The notes beneath the pieces are model-generated. The model did not search any database and had not been told where the DNA came from. It saw only the letters and a program-made list of their open reading frames with translations. The translations under genes were made by a program, and so were the position numbers. Shown one piece after another: positions 34,489 to 47,330 of a DNA stretch of 64,000 nucleotides. The stretch spans positions 17,072,501 through 17,136,500 of the forward strand of contig AP031356.1 in assembly GCA_037833965.1 (NCBI GenBank). Direction: 5' to 3'. This DNA comes from Marchantia polymorpha subsp. ruderalis (taxonomy: Eukaryota > Streptophyta > Marchantiopsida > Marchantiales > Marchantiaceae). How positions within the stretch are numbered: position 1 is the first letter of the stretch; each line of letters opens with the position of its first letter.

Positions 34489-37294
34489 GTTGGTCAGTTC
34501 AGACAGACTCGGTCGCTTTCGACCATGGCGCAACGGCAGCTCAAGGTCTCTGGGGGCGTGGTACAAACTTTTCAGATGTATTTGCATTCAGAGCACCGTT
34601 ATGAGCAGCAGCGAGAGAATCGATTAGAGAGCAAGAATAAGGAGCGATGGCCTCCAGTCCTGCGAGCTAATCTTACAACGTGACGTTGTGTTTTTTATTG
34701 GGCTCACCAACAACCAGCTGAGCTGCCACTCACAGAGCTCTTAAGTAAGATCGGTTGTGTGTAGAGCCCACTTCGGATCACCGTAGGAACTGGTTCAACA
34801 ACTTTATAGGTCCATTTGATTTCGAGCAGATGCCAGAGGAATCGCGCATGTGTTGTGTTCTGAACCTGCTCTGCTGTACCGGACCCTTCTTCTCGAGGCC
34901 TTGGTTCGTACCGCCTACGTCAGTAAAGTCCGGTGCCAAAAGCTTCTCGATTGTGCTCCTTGGATCAGGATTCACCGTCGTTGCAGGCTTGTCTCCGTTG
35001 CAGATTTCAACTAGAGGATATGTTGATGTGTGATCCAGAAATCTTATCTGATCGAAAAAGTGTGTCATGTGAATTCCGTAAAGCTTGAGTGGAAGATCGC
35101 AGCTCCAGGTTCACTTTTGTGAGGAGGTGAAAGCTGCTGCATGTGGCTTCTCTCGAGGTCTCGGGGCACGGCCACTGGCACATCTCACCTCCAGCGATTA
35201 TTTTCTGGAACTGCATCGTACGGATTTTAGAGCAAATAGCGTCCTCCTTCTCGTTTAGCAGCCTTTGCTGAACCTTAAGCCCAGCTGGTCACGTGTTCTC
35301 TCTCTGTTTGAGATGGGCCCTCGTTCTTCGACTTAATGAACAACTTTCAGATCGATGGAATGCAGAAACCTGCCGTGGCTGACAGATGTGGGGTCAAGAT
35401 AGACAGAGTTAGGGCACTCGGAATTGGAGTATCCAAGTTTTACTCCTCCCTGTCACAACTTGTTCGAACGAAGGCTTTTCTAAAGAGATAAATTGTTGAC
35501 TGCTGTAGATGGTAGTGACCGTACGGTGGGTTATAACATTGTGGACTGTTCATCCGACTGTATCATCATTGGCATCGTTTCATTTTGACGCAGTGTAGAT
35601 AATATGCGCGGGTAGGTTTCTTCTTGTCCTAACCATAGTAGTGTACCTCTGGAGCTATGGATATTTCTCTCTCCCTCTCTCTCATTCATGACATTGCACA
35701 AGACTTTTTGACATTTTGCACTGCTTGGAGGTCATTTATGGAGGTTGTACGATCGACAGGACAAACAGTGAACATCGTCCAGGAGTAAACTTAAGACGAT
35801 CTGGATTGCTGCCTGCAAGCTCGGAAGGTAGACTAAATTTGAAATTAGTAGAAAATACTCGCCCGATGAGTTCACACAATGCGCTTAGACAAAGTTGCAC
35901 AGACATGAAGAATAATTGTCCTTCACTCCGTGAGTAAGAACATCGCTCCTTTCGAAGGATTGTTTCTTGTACTACCATGACAATCATGCGCTTGAGGCCA
36001 CGAAGTGATCCAACAATGCCGAGACCATCAAAGTGTATGTCTAAAGATATCCGCAAATTTTCAAGTACCAACTGCCATGAAGGAACATAAAAACCACAAA
36101 ACTCATGGTAGTAACCGTTTGAACATGAAAGAGAAGGCTCACGTAAACAAGCGTATCCAGAACATTGACGATACATGTACGTACTGACCGATCGTTTATT
36201 TCACTCCCAACAAGAGTAGCCTTTTCATCGAGAATTGTGGAATCTCGTCCATCGGCACGGGCAGAGACATATGATAATGTCTAAGAGTTTGTCAGCGTGG
36301 CAGTGGGTGCAGATCAGCTCGAAGGCAGGCAGGTAGGCAGGCAGAAGACCCACTACTCCGACTTTGTCATTAACTCGTTGCTGTGTCAAACGTACAATCT
36401 CTGCTGTTGCCATCATGATTTCCCTCTGTGTACGCCTGTATCGGAGGAAGCCGACATGTATGAAGTCCATGATTCACCCCCCACTCGACAACCGGTCTTG
36501 TCCACCAAATCCGACACCCTTGCTCTCTTTCTCTCTCTCTCTCTCTCATCACAGCACTGCCCCGTATGTCTGTCCGTCTGCCTGTCTATCCATCTCAATA
36601 TGAGTTCCCCGAGAGGGGACTCTGTTCTCCACCAGCCCCAGGATACCGCCACAGGGGGCACATGTTCTTGACCTTGGCAAAATCGCTCCGCTGGCAACTC
36701 GTTGGGGAATGAATGAAACATGATCACTATCTGCAAAGAAGACCTAGAAGTGTACAATTCTGATCTTCTCGGGCAAAAACGGCCCTCGGTCTGAAGCAAG
36801 ACGACACCTTGCGACAAGCCCAGGGTATCGCCCGGAGAGGCCCAGAAGGCTACAGAAGACAATCTGTCCAAAGCTAATCTCACTACCTACAGACACAAAT
36901 TCGAGATTACGAAGAAGGAGAAAATCCGCATCTGCACAAAGTCTGTCGTCTGGGGAGATGACCGACCACTTACATGGCTCCCCGTTCCAGCATAAATAAT
37001 TCAGGCGGCTCTTAGCAAGAGCCAAGCTGATTTTTTACCTGATCCTCTACAATAGGAGCTTTAAATTATTGATCAATCAAAGAATTCCTCTAAACTTGTC
37101 AAAAATTTGGGGTCCACACAACTTTACTAGTACGCCGGAGTCCCAGGACTCATCCTAGAGCGCATCTCCAAGCAAGCAGACTCTTTCGCTACCTTCCCCC
37201 CTTTCTGCTTGCGTCAGAAATGAGCTACCACATCAATTATTTAGATTTCTTACACAAACCATAGACAGCGATACCTCGGAGCAGACGGACCACA
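34489..37294. other. Intergenic region between two convergent genes
   Basis: It holds the 3' UTR of the gene at 32278 and, at the right end, that of the minus-strand glucanase. A 52-codon plus-strand frame at 34525-34683 could be an alternative last exon of the upstream gene. TC-rich tracts lie near 35668-35683 and 36526-36547. A 146-codon minus-strand frame at 35736-36176 resembles no family. No RNA gene or mobile element was recognised. Confidence 0.5.
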
Positions 37295-40200
37295 TCAGCC
37301 TCTGAACAGCAACAAGAACACCAACGCCAACATGGCCGTGAAGCCGTAGTAGGCCTGCGGTGACTGGAGATAACCAGAACTGGGAAGCCTGCATTGGAGA
37401 AGTGAATCGATTAGGTGCAAGCAAAATCTTATCTCATCTCATTTTACGTGCCTGTAAATCTAGAGACCCGACCTCACTGGACCGTAACGAGTCAAACGAA
37501 TCGACATCGACGGGGGACTTGTGTAACAAGCTTGATGCTTACTTTGAATAGAAGACGCAGTTCCCATAACCTGCAAAGATGGCAAGACTCAGGTCAGAAA
37601 TGCCGGACAAGTGTAACAGTTCATTCGTCAAGAGCAACAGAATCGACGTCACGGCCTTCGTCATCCTTCCCACACCATGCGACACGAACAGAGGAATACT
37701 TTGCAGCTAACAGAAAGAAGAAGGGAAGGGTTTGATCTCCGGTGAATGAGACACAGACTTCGACTGAACAAATTCCTCGTGCACAGACATGAATCCTACA
37801 GGAACCGGGGAGTGACCAGTGAGTGCACCACCACAACAATCACGAACAAGCATATCGAACTGGAGACAAAACATGGCGGACAGAGGTTTACAGATAGAAG
37901 GGCAAAAGCCGTGGGAAAGGATTACGACATGAGGAAATGCGAAGGTGCGAGGATTGCTGGCAGAATGCGTCGAGACTCGAAGAGTGCTGCGAGGTGAGGG
38001 AAGAACTGCGGTCTCCGAGAATGCGGACTGGACAAATGATTCTTGCTAGAGTGAATTGAATTCGATGCACAGCACGAAAGAATGGGCACTCACTGGGATC
38101 TCGCTGCGTGAGATTGGCGGTTCCGGAGAAGTTGCAAGCTCGGGGGTCCATGTTGCTCTTTTGGAAGTAGTCATTGAAGGCGTACGACGCGTGGTTCACG
38201 TACGTGTTGGGCTCGTAGCAGGCCCCGCCTTCTTGGATCGCGTCACAATTAGCCCGCCCCTCGCCGCAAGCATAATCGATGGCGATGCGCAGGCTGCTGT
38301 TGCTGGCATCGTTCCGGGCCACGCACCAGGTGCGATTTTGCACCTGGAAGCCGCCATCGGCACCACCATAGAAATTCAGAGTGTACACCTCGGTGCCATC
38401 GGCGTACAGGATGCCGAAGTTGCGCTCGGACTCGGGGTCGGCTTTCTGATTCTCGTTGTACAACGAGAAGATGTAGGCCTCCATGACCTGCCCAGGCTTG
38501 CGCGGAGTCCCGGACTGATCGCGCACGAGCTCGTTCACCAGGTTCTGATTGTAGGTCTGGGCATTCTTGACACTGGCCGCATTCTCAGTCGAATCGCCCT
38601 TGCTGGGCCAGCCAGTCTCGGCCACGACGATGTTGATGTCGGAGAAATTGAGCGCATCCATGGCGGCGTACACGGCATCGACCTGCGCATCGAAGAGGTT
38701 GGTGTAGTGCAGCTGGTTGTTGGAATCGATGACGCCGACGGTGGAGGTGAAGAGCGCATACTCGAGCGGCACGCCCTTGGGATCGTTCACGTAGGCGTAG
38801 TAAGGGTAGGAGTTGAGCATGAAGGGCGAGCGAGTCTGCTGCAGGAAGCTGAGCATGGGGATGACGACGGTGTTGACGATGGCAGGGTCGAAGGTGCCGG
38901 CCGAGGGAGGGTAGGATTTGGACAGCACGGTCATGGAGTTGGGCGAGACGACCTGGATGGCGGAGTCGAGATTGTTGGTCTTGAGCGAGGTGAAGATGTT
39001 GCGCATGGCCGGCACGAGGAACGACGACAGATTGCCGGCGTTGGTCATCATGACCTCCGTGCCCACGGCGATGGACGAGATGCTCGTGGCCGGCACGTAG
39101 GGCAGCACATTGTTCAGCACCCAGGCGTCCGACACGCCCTGGTCCAGCGCGATGCCCGTCAGGTCCAGATTCGACACCGTGATCGACACCGCGATGCCCG
39201 AGTCCGCAAACGCCTGCAGCACACTCGCGTCCGCGTCGAAGATGCGCACCTTCGTTATGCCCTTGGCTCGCAGCGACGCCACTGCCTGCAGCGGCGTCGG
39301 CAGATTGTCCCCATTGCGCCCATAGCACACTCCCACTGGCCCCGCCCTCACTGCGCCCACCACCCACGCCAATCAATCCCCCATCAGTCAGTCAGTACAT
39401 CCAATTGCGCCATCGTCGATCATCGGCGCATGATTGATTGAGACCGAGCGAGACCGCTTCACTTTGCTCGAGCTTCCGCGATGGTAGAGGGAGGGAATTG
39501 CTTTCTGAAGGACTCCCCGACCCATGGTGCGGATTCATGCGGTGCCCGGCTCGCTCGTGCGGTGATGAGCTCTTTGCAAAGTCGATCGACCGAAGGCGAG
39601 AGGGCAGGAGGAGAAGTGTGGGGGCGGGGGGCCAGCAGCTGACGCACATTGCTTCTTTCGGGCCCCACCCGCGCGCTCACTCCAATAATTGGACGCGAAT
39701 CGATTCAGCGACGGGGAATTTGACGAGTGGTGGTGGTCTGACGAGGTGCAATTCGTTCCGACGTCGGAATTGTCGATGAAAGAAACGCTGCCAGCGGCGG
39801 CCGAGGGGCTGAGCTCCGGAGGAACGAAACTTCCTTCTGCGCGTGGCTGTGAAGCCCAGGAGGAGATGACAGCGACGAATTCCGGGGGCATTCGGCGATG
39901 GAAGGTTTCGTGCACGGCCTCGGGAACTCTCTCGGGAACTCGTGCAGCTCGAAGGGCAGGGTTGGCACTCTGCACCTACAAATTCGCAGTTCTTGGGGGC
40001 GGGAATCCCGTCGAAACCAATGCAAGACCATACAATTGCTTGGACATCGCAGGGGAGAGCTCACTCGGCTGCGCAGAGGAGCTTCAGCGGAATGCGACAC
40101 CATGGACGGGAGCTAAAACCCAGCTCGATGAGCTGGCAACAGAATCCTGACCAGCTCGCTTTATGCTTGAATCTGACACATTCTGAGACTAGTGGATGCG

Positions 40201-40813
40201 AGCAGAGAGCAGAGAGCAGCGCTAGAGCGTCCAGACTCCGTCAGGACACGAGATCCCGAGCGGCGAAGCTGATGGCCACTGCAAGAGCCTCGGCGAATGG
40301 CATGTGCCAGCAGCATCAGAATTGCCTGCGTGAGCACAGAAAAGCGTGTCGAATCGAATCGAATCCACCGGCACATGAATAGCTCAATAGCGAGAGCCGA
40401 GCGTTGCACTCGTGAGACCAGAGCTTCGACAGTCACAGAGCTACTGATACAGCTGAAAAAAGAAGCTCACAGTCGCGGGCGGAGCAAGAAAAGGAGTTGC
40501 TGCTAAAATTTACGAGGATGAATGAATGAAGGAAGGAATGACCTCGCGCGCACAGACAGACAGACAGACAGACAGGCCACTCTGCAATTGCCTCGAGAGG
40601 CACTAAGTCGTTGGCACGCCCTACCGATGACGATCCCTAATGGACAGACAGCAGGAGCTGCCACTGCCACTGCCACTGCCACAGCTGCGCCGGAGAAGGC
40701 GATGAGTAGGAGGTGAGATTGATGAAAGCGAACGAACCTGAGGTGCAGTACAGCGACAGCAGAAAAAGCAGAGTGACGAGAATCCGAGGGCGAAAACACG
40801 ACCCGGATTCCAT
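37295..40813 (-). CDS. GPI-anchored beta-1,3-glucanase, GH17 plus X8 (CBM43)
   Basis: This glucan endo-1,3-beta-glucosidase hydrolyses callose at the cell surface; GH17-X8-GPI proteins often act at plasmodesmata and in walls. The minus-strand exons are 40813-40738, 39350-38094, 37570-37543 and 37379-37295. They join in phase to 481 residues. Exon 1 encodes a signal peptide (RILVTLLFLLSLYCTS), and the mature protein begins near GPVGVCYGRNGDNLP (from residue 29). GH17 spans about 29-350, with acid/base Glu124 in IAVGTEVMM and nucleophile Glu270 in VVAETGWPS. The X8 domain (about 365-450) has RTWCVARNDAS, DYACGEGRANCDAI and Cys-rich spacing, and is completed across the splice by DPSYGNCVFY. The last exon gives small residues SNSG (omega-like) and the hydrophobic tail AMLALVFLLLF. 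The start was chosen because it places the signal peptide at the N-terminus; an in-frame ATG 32 codons upstream is less likely. Intron 1 (1387 bp) holds no other gene. Confidence 0.93.
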
Positions 40814-42039
40814 TTCAGCAACTCGCACTGCTGCTACACTCCTCCTCGCCCTCTTGCTCCTCCTCCGCAGCTGCTCTCCCCCTCCTCCCCTTCCTGCATT
40901 TACATTCACATCCGCATTTCTTCCGTTCGCTCACTCTGTCACTAACTCACTCCCTCACTCACTCACTCTCACTCTCACTCTCTCGACACTCTTCTCCCCA
41001 CCCTTCTGTCACTACTCATTGTCTCACCCTTCGAACGACCATCCTCTCCCGACTAGAGAAACAGATCGGCTTCAGCTTCAGCTTCAGCTTCGCTCGCACA
41101 CTCGTCCCTGGTCGGCCTCACTCCGCAGGCTCACGCTTCTCAAATCGACCTCGGTCTTCTCTTCAGCTTCTTCTTCGAACATCCGCAGCACAAGACCAGA
41201 GAAATCGGCCCGGAGGCCAAGCACCGGCTTATGTCTCACTGCTGCTGCTGCAAATGCTGCAAATGCTGCCGATGGGCGTGCCGGTACGACGGGGGGAGAA
41301 CAGAACGGTGAACGGGTCAATGGTCGATAGCCAACGACGAAACTTTGCCATCACAACTCGCCATGGACTGATGAGCATACTACAGTACTAAAGCAGGGGG
41401 GGCGTTGCGGACGCAGCGATTGCGAATGCGATCGCGATCGCCGTTGGTACTGGTGCTGGAGCTGTTGCTCGTTGGTGCTATTGCTGGCGGGCGGGCGGGC
41501 TGGGCCGGGCCGGGCCGGGCTGGGCTGTTGGGGTTGGGGGAGCGGAGGGTGGGGCAAGGGAGTTCTTTTTCCTTGAGACCCGGGAGGGAGGGAGGGAGGG
41601 AGCGGGGGGGTTGAGTAGTTCGTCACACGGGTGGTATCTAAAGTACGTCTTGTCTTGCCCGTCCCGCTTCTACGCCGACCCCTTCTGGTCCAATGGCGGG
41701 CCCGGGGTTCAGGCCCGCTTGTCTCTCTCCCCCCTTCCCGGCTGGCATAACATCCCAAGCTCTCAACGGCGGCTGGGTGTCCTCCTTCAGCTCGGTTTCC
41801 CAAAACTACCCTTCGCCATCCCCTCCCCCAACCCCGGCCCAACCCGCTATGCGCTAGCCTTGGGACATATCATATGGCGGTTCCAAATCTACGGCGGGGA
41901 GCGGGAATCCAGAGAATCATGCCATTCTCGAGGAACGGGTACCGTCGATCTGGCTGCCCGGTTTGTATGAGAAGCGCGTTGCTCTCTTCCAACTCTCGCT
42001 CTGCCATCTCCGCGTGCATAGATCTCCAAAACCACCACC

Positions 42040-42048
42040 AAACCCTAA
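42040..42048 (+). promoter_or_regulatory. Telo-box AAACCCTAA
   Basis: An exact match to the plant telo-box. No gene was recognised nearby, and the glucanase start lies 1.2 kb away on the other strand, so function here is doubtful. Confidence 0.3.
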
Positions 42049-42802
42049 GGCGACGGAAGCCGTGCGATGGAAGATCGGACGGTGGTCGGGGCGGGGGGTC
42101 CACTCGCGGAACTATTGCCCCTTTCCCAGTCTGACTGGAACGACCGGTCCCGATGCGCCGCGCGGATCCCGAGACCTTCCTTTTTCGTGGTTTCAAAACC
42201 GTGCAGGCGCTCTGCCACTGCCCTTTCCCGGGCTCCCCCTCCTGTCGCGCACCCAAGCTCGTACGATGCCCGAAGCCCAGCGGCAGCGTGCACCTGCCCT
42301 GCCTGCCTGCCCCTCGCACATCCTCCCCATCTGCCCCTGCCCCTACCCCTGCCCTGCCCTGCCCATCACCTGCTCTCGCCACTTTGCCACTTTCCGACCC
42401 GTCTCCGGTTTTATTTTTATGCCCGTCGGACACATCACGGGACGGTTCCTTCGTGTCGGATTCCCGGATGCATCCAACGGATTCTTAGCCCCGCGAAATT
42501 CGTAATCGTGTCACCCCTGCCCTGCCCTCCCTTGTACGAGGGGTATTCGCGAAGAAAGACGTTGCGAGGATACCGTTCCGGGCATTAAATTTAGTGAAAC
42601 TACCATTCATACCCCCGATAAACCCGGGGTTCGACCGCGGTTTCAATTGGTGCTAAACTGGCGAGCGCCTGCTCGTCGCCTGCTGGCCGGGGTTCGAGAA
42701 AACGCGCTGTATTTGGAGGGTAGTCTATAACTCGCGTAACGGTATAGAAATTTTATTCTGTGGACAAAGTGGCCCCAGACATTTGGACTTTCTCGCCTTT
42801 GA

Positions 42803-42869
42803 CTGGTGATGGTGATGGAGATGGTGATGTTGATGGCGATGGCGATGGCGATAGCGATGGCGATGGCGG
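42803..42869 (+). repeat. (GGTGAT/GGCGAT)n hexanucleotide repeat
   Basis: About eleven variant hexamers. In the plus frame they read as alternating Gly-Asp and on the minus strand as Ala-Ile. Both readings are low-complexity products of the repeat rather than evidence of a calcium-binding or membrane protein. Confidence 0.9.
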
Positions 42870-44886
42870 ACGCACGCCACTCACTTGCTTGGATCCTCAC
42901 AGCCCCTCGCTTCTCTGCCCTCTGAGGTGTCACCCTCAAGCAACTGCAGCGTTGAGGTCCGGTTGCTCGGCATTCCCGTGCATCGAATGTTTCATTTCTC
43001 GGATGGAGAATGTTGGAATTTGCGATTTCATGGCCGATGCGAGGATCTGCAGCATCTGGACGTTATTTCAATGCGATTGTACGAAGAAGAAGAAGACACT
43101 TCTAACTGACACACGGAAACGGCACAGAAAGTAACCCACCCCCCAATCTGCTGGAAAAAACGATCTCCACCAAAGGGAAAGCATATCAGGGCCTGTGCAC
43201 TTGCCCTGGGAATATTAAAGTCTATTTCTCGACTTACTTTTACGCGATTTGCTTTTAAGCAATTGAATATGACCCACTCAGGGAATCACCAGTTGCAATC
43301 TGGGACGATGACCAGTAGCTCTCGTCCTTGACATTCTTTTGTAGCCTTCATAAGAGACAAGAAGAAATTGGATAAAGAATTGTAAAAGTATAGGATGCAA
43401 GGATGCTGTTTTTTTAATTATTTCATGTGTGCATGCAATGCAAGCGCTGTAGTTCTTCTATGAAATCATTCAGGGCTTCTAGACCGGCTGAGGACCATAA
43501 TGGCCTTGCCAGAAAAGCAGACAGAGGCCTTACCCGAATGAAAAGCTCGGTCTGAGCTGGTGAAATGGAACTGAAGATGTCCGTGTGGTTAATTTTTGTG
43601 CATGTGATGTTTGCATCTCGTTCAGAAGGAACACTGAGCTCTTATCTTAACCCTCGTGTTCCCTCACGTACACTCGGTGAAAGTCACCACCAAGGATTTG
43701 GATTTAATCTGACTTTCATCACGTTCAGTCACACGTCAAATGCCATGAGCAAAGACCATTCATTCTGATCGCTGACACAGCCCAGATGAGACCACAGCTT
43801 CAGGTGCGAACGAGGAGACCGAGAAGAAACGATTAATTTTAGGACCATCAGTTTGGACAGGGATTACGGTGATCAGTGGAACTTGCCTTTTGTATGCGTG
43901 TGCCAAACCGCTGTCATTTAAAGGTAGAAGTAGCACATGTACTTTTACGAGGTCTACAAAACTCTAGAAACAAATATAATGAAATGATGATGCTGCGTTG
44001 CTACAGTGTAACAACCACAGGAGATGATGTGTTCGTCACATATTTTAATATGTTCATATGTTCACAAAAAAGCAAGCAGAAAAACTTTCTCAGCATTATG
44101 CTGTTCGGACTACTATAGGCAACCTCATGAATCAAAGCCTGACCATGTACCATCATTCTCTGAGAGGCGCTCCAAGAGAAGCAAGTGTGTGTCATGCAGG
44201 GACGACTCAGTGACACGGTTCTAAATCTACCCATGTTAAAATACGCTAAGCCCCGTGGATGTTAAAAAAAGCAGGGGGACCTTCTTATTATTTGATCACA
44301 TTGATCTGAAAATGAGATATTTTGGCAGGCAGTTCACACTAATGAAGAGGTACGTTATATTCACATAGACTTCCATACGAATATTATATGCAAAAATCAT
44401 TATGAAATCAGCTAGTGAAGATGCTAATCCCGTATATCTCATTGGGTATATAAGTTCAGAGTGTTTCAGATATAATTTCAGAGCTAAACACATATTTAAT
44501 GTGGAAAACTTGTGCCCAAATTTTCCATTGTGTGAATTCGAGAATTTGTTTCCGTTACATATATATTGATTGAAAAGAATTCAGTTACTCTTCCAATTAT
44601 AGTTATTATTGTATGAATTATTTCAGAAAATATTGTGTACTACACATTACCGTTAAGAAAATAGATAAGATGTCAAACGTCGTTTCAGTCAGAGGAAAAG
44701 ATTTGAGAACAGACTGTGGAAAAGCTGAGGGCAGGAGCAGGGTAAAGACAAATCATGTTAAGTCTCGCGCTAATGTTCAGCAGACTGTATCCTGTTGCAT
44801 GCTTGTTCTGCGCAATGTGCATGATGCTTCAATCATTCGATGTATTCTTTTCTGAGTGATTTCGATATTTTTGGCAAATATGTACG

Positions 44887-44914
44887 TGAATTATTATTAT
44901 TATTATTATTATTA
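44887..44914 (+). repeat. (ATT)n microsatellite
   Basis: About eight ATT units. Confidence 0.9.
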
Positions 44915-45177
44915 AAAAGCGGTTGGGATTCAAATTTTGCAAATCCAACTGTGAAGAAAATCATGCTCATTGCTTGTGATAACGTGCTCTTACGTTTCTC
45001 ATATGCTTATGGTTAACAGAATGTACAGTTATGTCATGAATGGTTTTTTGGATTTTTTGAGGAGAGAGGTAAAAACAAAAAGAGTGAAGAGCGAGAAGTG
45101 GAATGGCAGAGCTGATGAACTCCACAATGAAGAATGCGGTCAAACGCCCATGTGCCACCGCAGAGGGTTTGGAACTG

Positions 45178-45213
45178 TGCACTAGACCCAACCACTGCAC
45201 AGGGTCTAGTGCA
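45178..45213. repeat. Perfect 12-bp inverted repeat
   Basis: TGCACTAGACCC and GGGTCTAGTGCA are exact reverse complements separated by 12 bases. They would form a stable hairpin in RNA or single-stranded DNA. No terminator, transposon or RNA gene can be assigned to it. Confidence 0.85.
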
Positions 45214-46815
45214 TAGACATCTTTTCCGAGAGCTTAGTGGAGATAAGTTTTCCAGTGTTTTGGCCCTTCTTCTGGGCCGAGTGTTTTGAGGATTTAGATG
45301 TACTGGATTCAAGATCTGAATGGCGGTTCCATCAACATCCGATCTGTTTTAAAATGTTATCCCACCTCTGCGAGAGAATGGAGCTTTGTCTGGGCGGGCA
45401 TCTTCTGGAACTGGACTCCACTACGTGAGAAATTGCATGATCTTCGTCGAGTGAGTGGACATCCGAATGTCGACTCCAAGCACCTACTCCCGTAGTTTTG
45501 GCTACGTCCAAAATTCCGACCACTCGATCGATTGACGAGAAACAGATCTTCCCAGCACTTTAGCAGCTTACGCCATCTAGCCAACAAGCAAAACTGGGGA
45601 ACTGAATCAATATTCTGGGAGTAAACATGTGAACATATTATCCTTGAGTATCGAGCAAATGTTGTTGAATAATGAGGAACTCAATGGCATAATTCATCCA
45701 AGTGAAAATTTTCTTAGAGAACGAATAATTATGTACAATTTAAGTGACTTAGAATAATTCTAATTCTATGATATGCTTCTATCAAAAACTTTGTACTGTA
45801 GACTTTTTTCCTCTTGATTCACAATTGATAAATGGTTAAGTCTGCTTTAAATCATGTCCAAAAAACGGACGTCCCAATATGTCTCGTATCTATTTACTGT
45901 TTGGGAAGTTAAACCAAATCAACATGTCACATCTTTTTCATAATTTTCTAATTGAAACCCAATATAAAAATTTGGAATTTTCTGCGAATGAACAGAAGAA
46001 GTACGAAGAGGAAGTTATTAACGAAGTTGTTAAATCAACGTGGCTAGGCTCGGCATCGACCTACACCAAGCGTTAAAATGTCATACTACGGGCATCTTCG
46101 ATTATGTGAGGGCACTTTTTTTTCTCAAAAGGAAACGGGAATAACGACCGCATTGACACGGACCGTCGGACACTAAAGCAAAACTGCCACTGCCAGGACC
46201 GTCGGATCCGTGCTGCGGTCCAAAGTAGGCTGCGGAGGGTAGCACAGTGATACACGAGAGACTGACCGACTGATTCACTCACTGACTCACGGACGGACGG
46301 ACGAGTCGCAACATCCGTCGCCCGAGAGACGAAGTCCGCCTCAAAAGGCAATAGTGGCCTTGGAATAAAACGGCATTCGTTAAAGCGGCAGCGAAGTCCA
46401 ACAACCTGCCGTCTTCGCAGCTCGCCGGAAGATTCCGCGAGATAGTTTGCAAAGGTCATGTGCCAGCACGAGACTGACCGCTCGCTTATTCTACACCCTT
46501 TTCCCGATCATTGCCGACGGGACGGCGAGGGCTATGGCACATGAAGTCGTTGGCGGACGAATGGTCGCTTCCCATTGGGCGAATACCATGCGCCATGAGC
46601 CATGAGCCATGGTGCTTGCCATGGTACGCTGTGCTGTGCTTTGTAAAGATGAGAAAAGCAAAGTGGTGGAGGATTCGGTGCATGGGAAAGTAGTGAAGAA
46701 GAAAGAGCACATCCATGCTCTACATGTGCCATTCTTCCCGTTGCTTGCTTCGTTCTATGGATCGACCGCACGTCGCCGGTAGCCGATGCGTTCCTCTGAT
46801 TCGAGTGTTTTGGCT

Positions 46816-46849
46816 GCGATGTGATGTCATGATGATGACATCACATCGC
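46816..46849. repeat. Perfect 15-bp inverted repeat with 4-base loop
   Basis: GCGATGTGATGTCAT and ATGACATCACATCGC flank GATG. The arms contain TGATGTCA/TGACATCA, one base from the bZIP site TGACGTCA. It may be a hairpin or paired regulatory sites. No transcript is assigned here. Confidence 0.85.
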
Positions 46850-47330
46850 TTAGTGCTCCCCGTGGAATTGCTGATCGGGCTTTCTATCTATATAAAGAGT
46901 TGGCACAACGTCTTTGGATTTCTTCTAAAGTGCTTCTGATGACCCAAGGCTGGTTCGAACTAGCTTGCTAATATTAGGTGACTGCTGTGTGACATATTTC
47001 CAATTTTGATTGCTTCTGTTGCCCTTTTGGAATCATCTCCCGAAGGGCTTGCTGGGTCTTCCCATCCTTGCGCTTTACTGCTCGCCCCCTTGCTTCTAAA
47101 GTGCTTGGTAGACAATTTCGAGATGAGCCAACTACGTTCGAGATGGGAAGACTTTTTATTGAGTCTTGATTGGGCCTCCAAGTTGATGTGAACGATGAAA
47201 GTTGAAGAGTAGACGAGGCCACATGAGTCATCCAAGGTAAGAGCTGTGAAGAGGTTTTAGGATCATCCAAGTTAGAAAGCAAATTTAGAACATTTGAAGC
47301 AACAGTGATCAAATTTGCCAGTGATATCGG

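Larger units (their letters stand above)
40814..47330. other. Glucanase upstream region and intergenic DNA, no recognised gene
   Basis: The glucanase leader, reading on the minus strand, is purine-rich: CACT/CTCT runs on the plus strand near 40930-40985. Beyond it lie GC-rich simple repeats (GGGCC near 41497-41525, GGGA near 41582-41602), a perfect telo-box at 42040-42048 and a GATGGC hexamer array. From 43.1 to 47.3 kb the sequence is of mixed composition, with two perfect hairpins described separately. Short frames on both strands show no family similarity. Confidence 0.45.

Noticed and set aside
35736..36176. 146-codon minus-strand open frame with normal composition
   Set aside because: No domain, signal or splice support; a few frames this long are expected by chance in a 64-kb window.
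38056..39441. 461-codon plus-strand open frame
   Set aside because: It lies antisense to the large glucanase exon and arises from that gene's GC-rich third positions. The product is Val/Gly/His/Asp-rich without a domain.
42760..43134. Asp/Gly-rich frame resembling a calcium-binding repeat
   Set aside because: The Gly-Asp run is just the GGTGAT/GGCGAT microsatellite, and the flanks are not protein-like.
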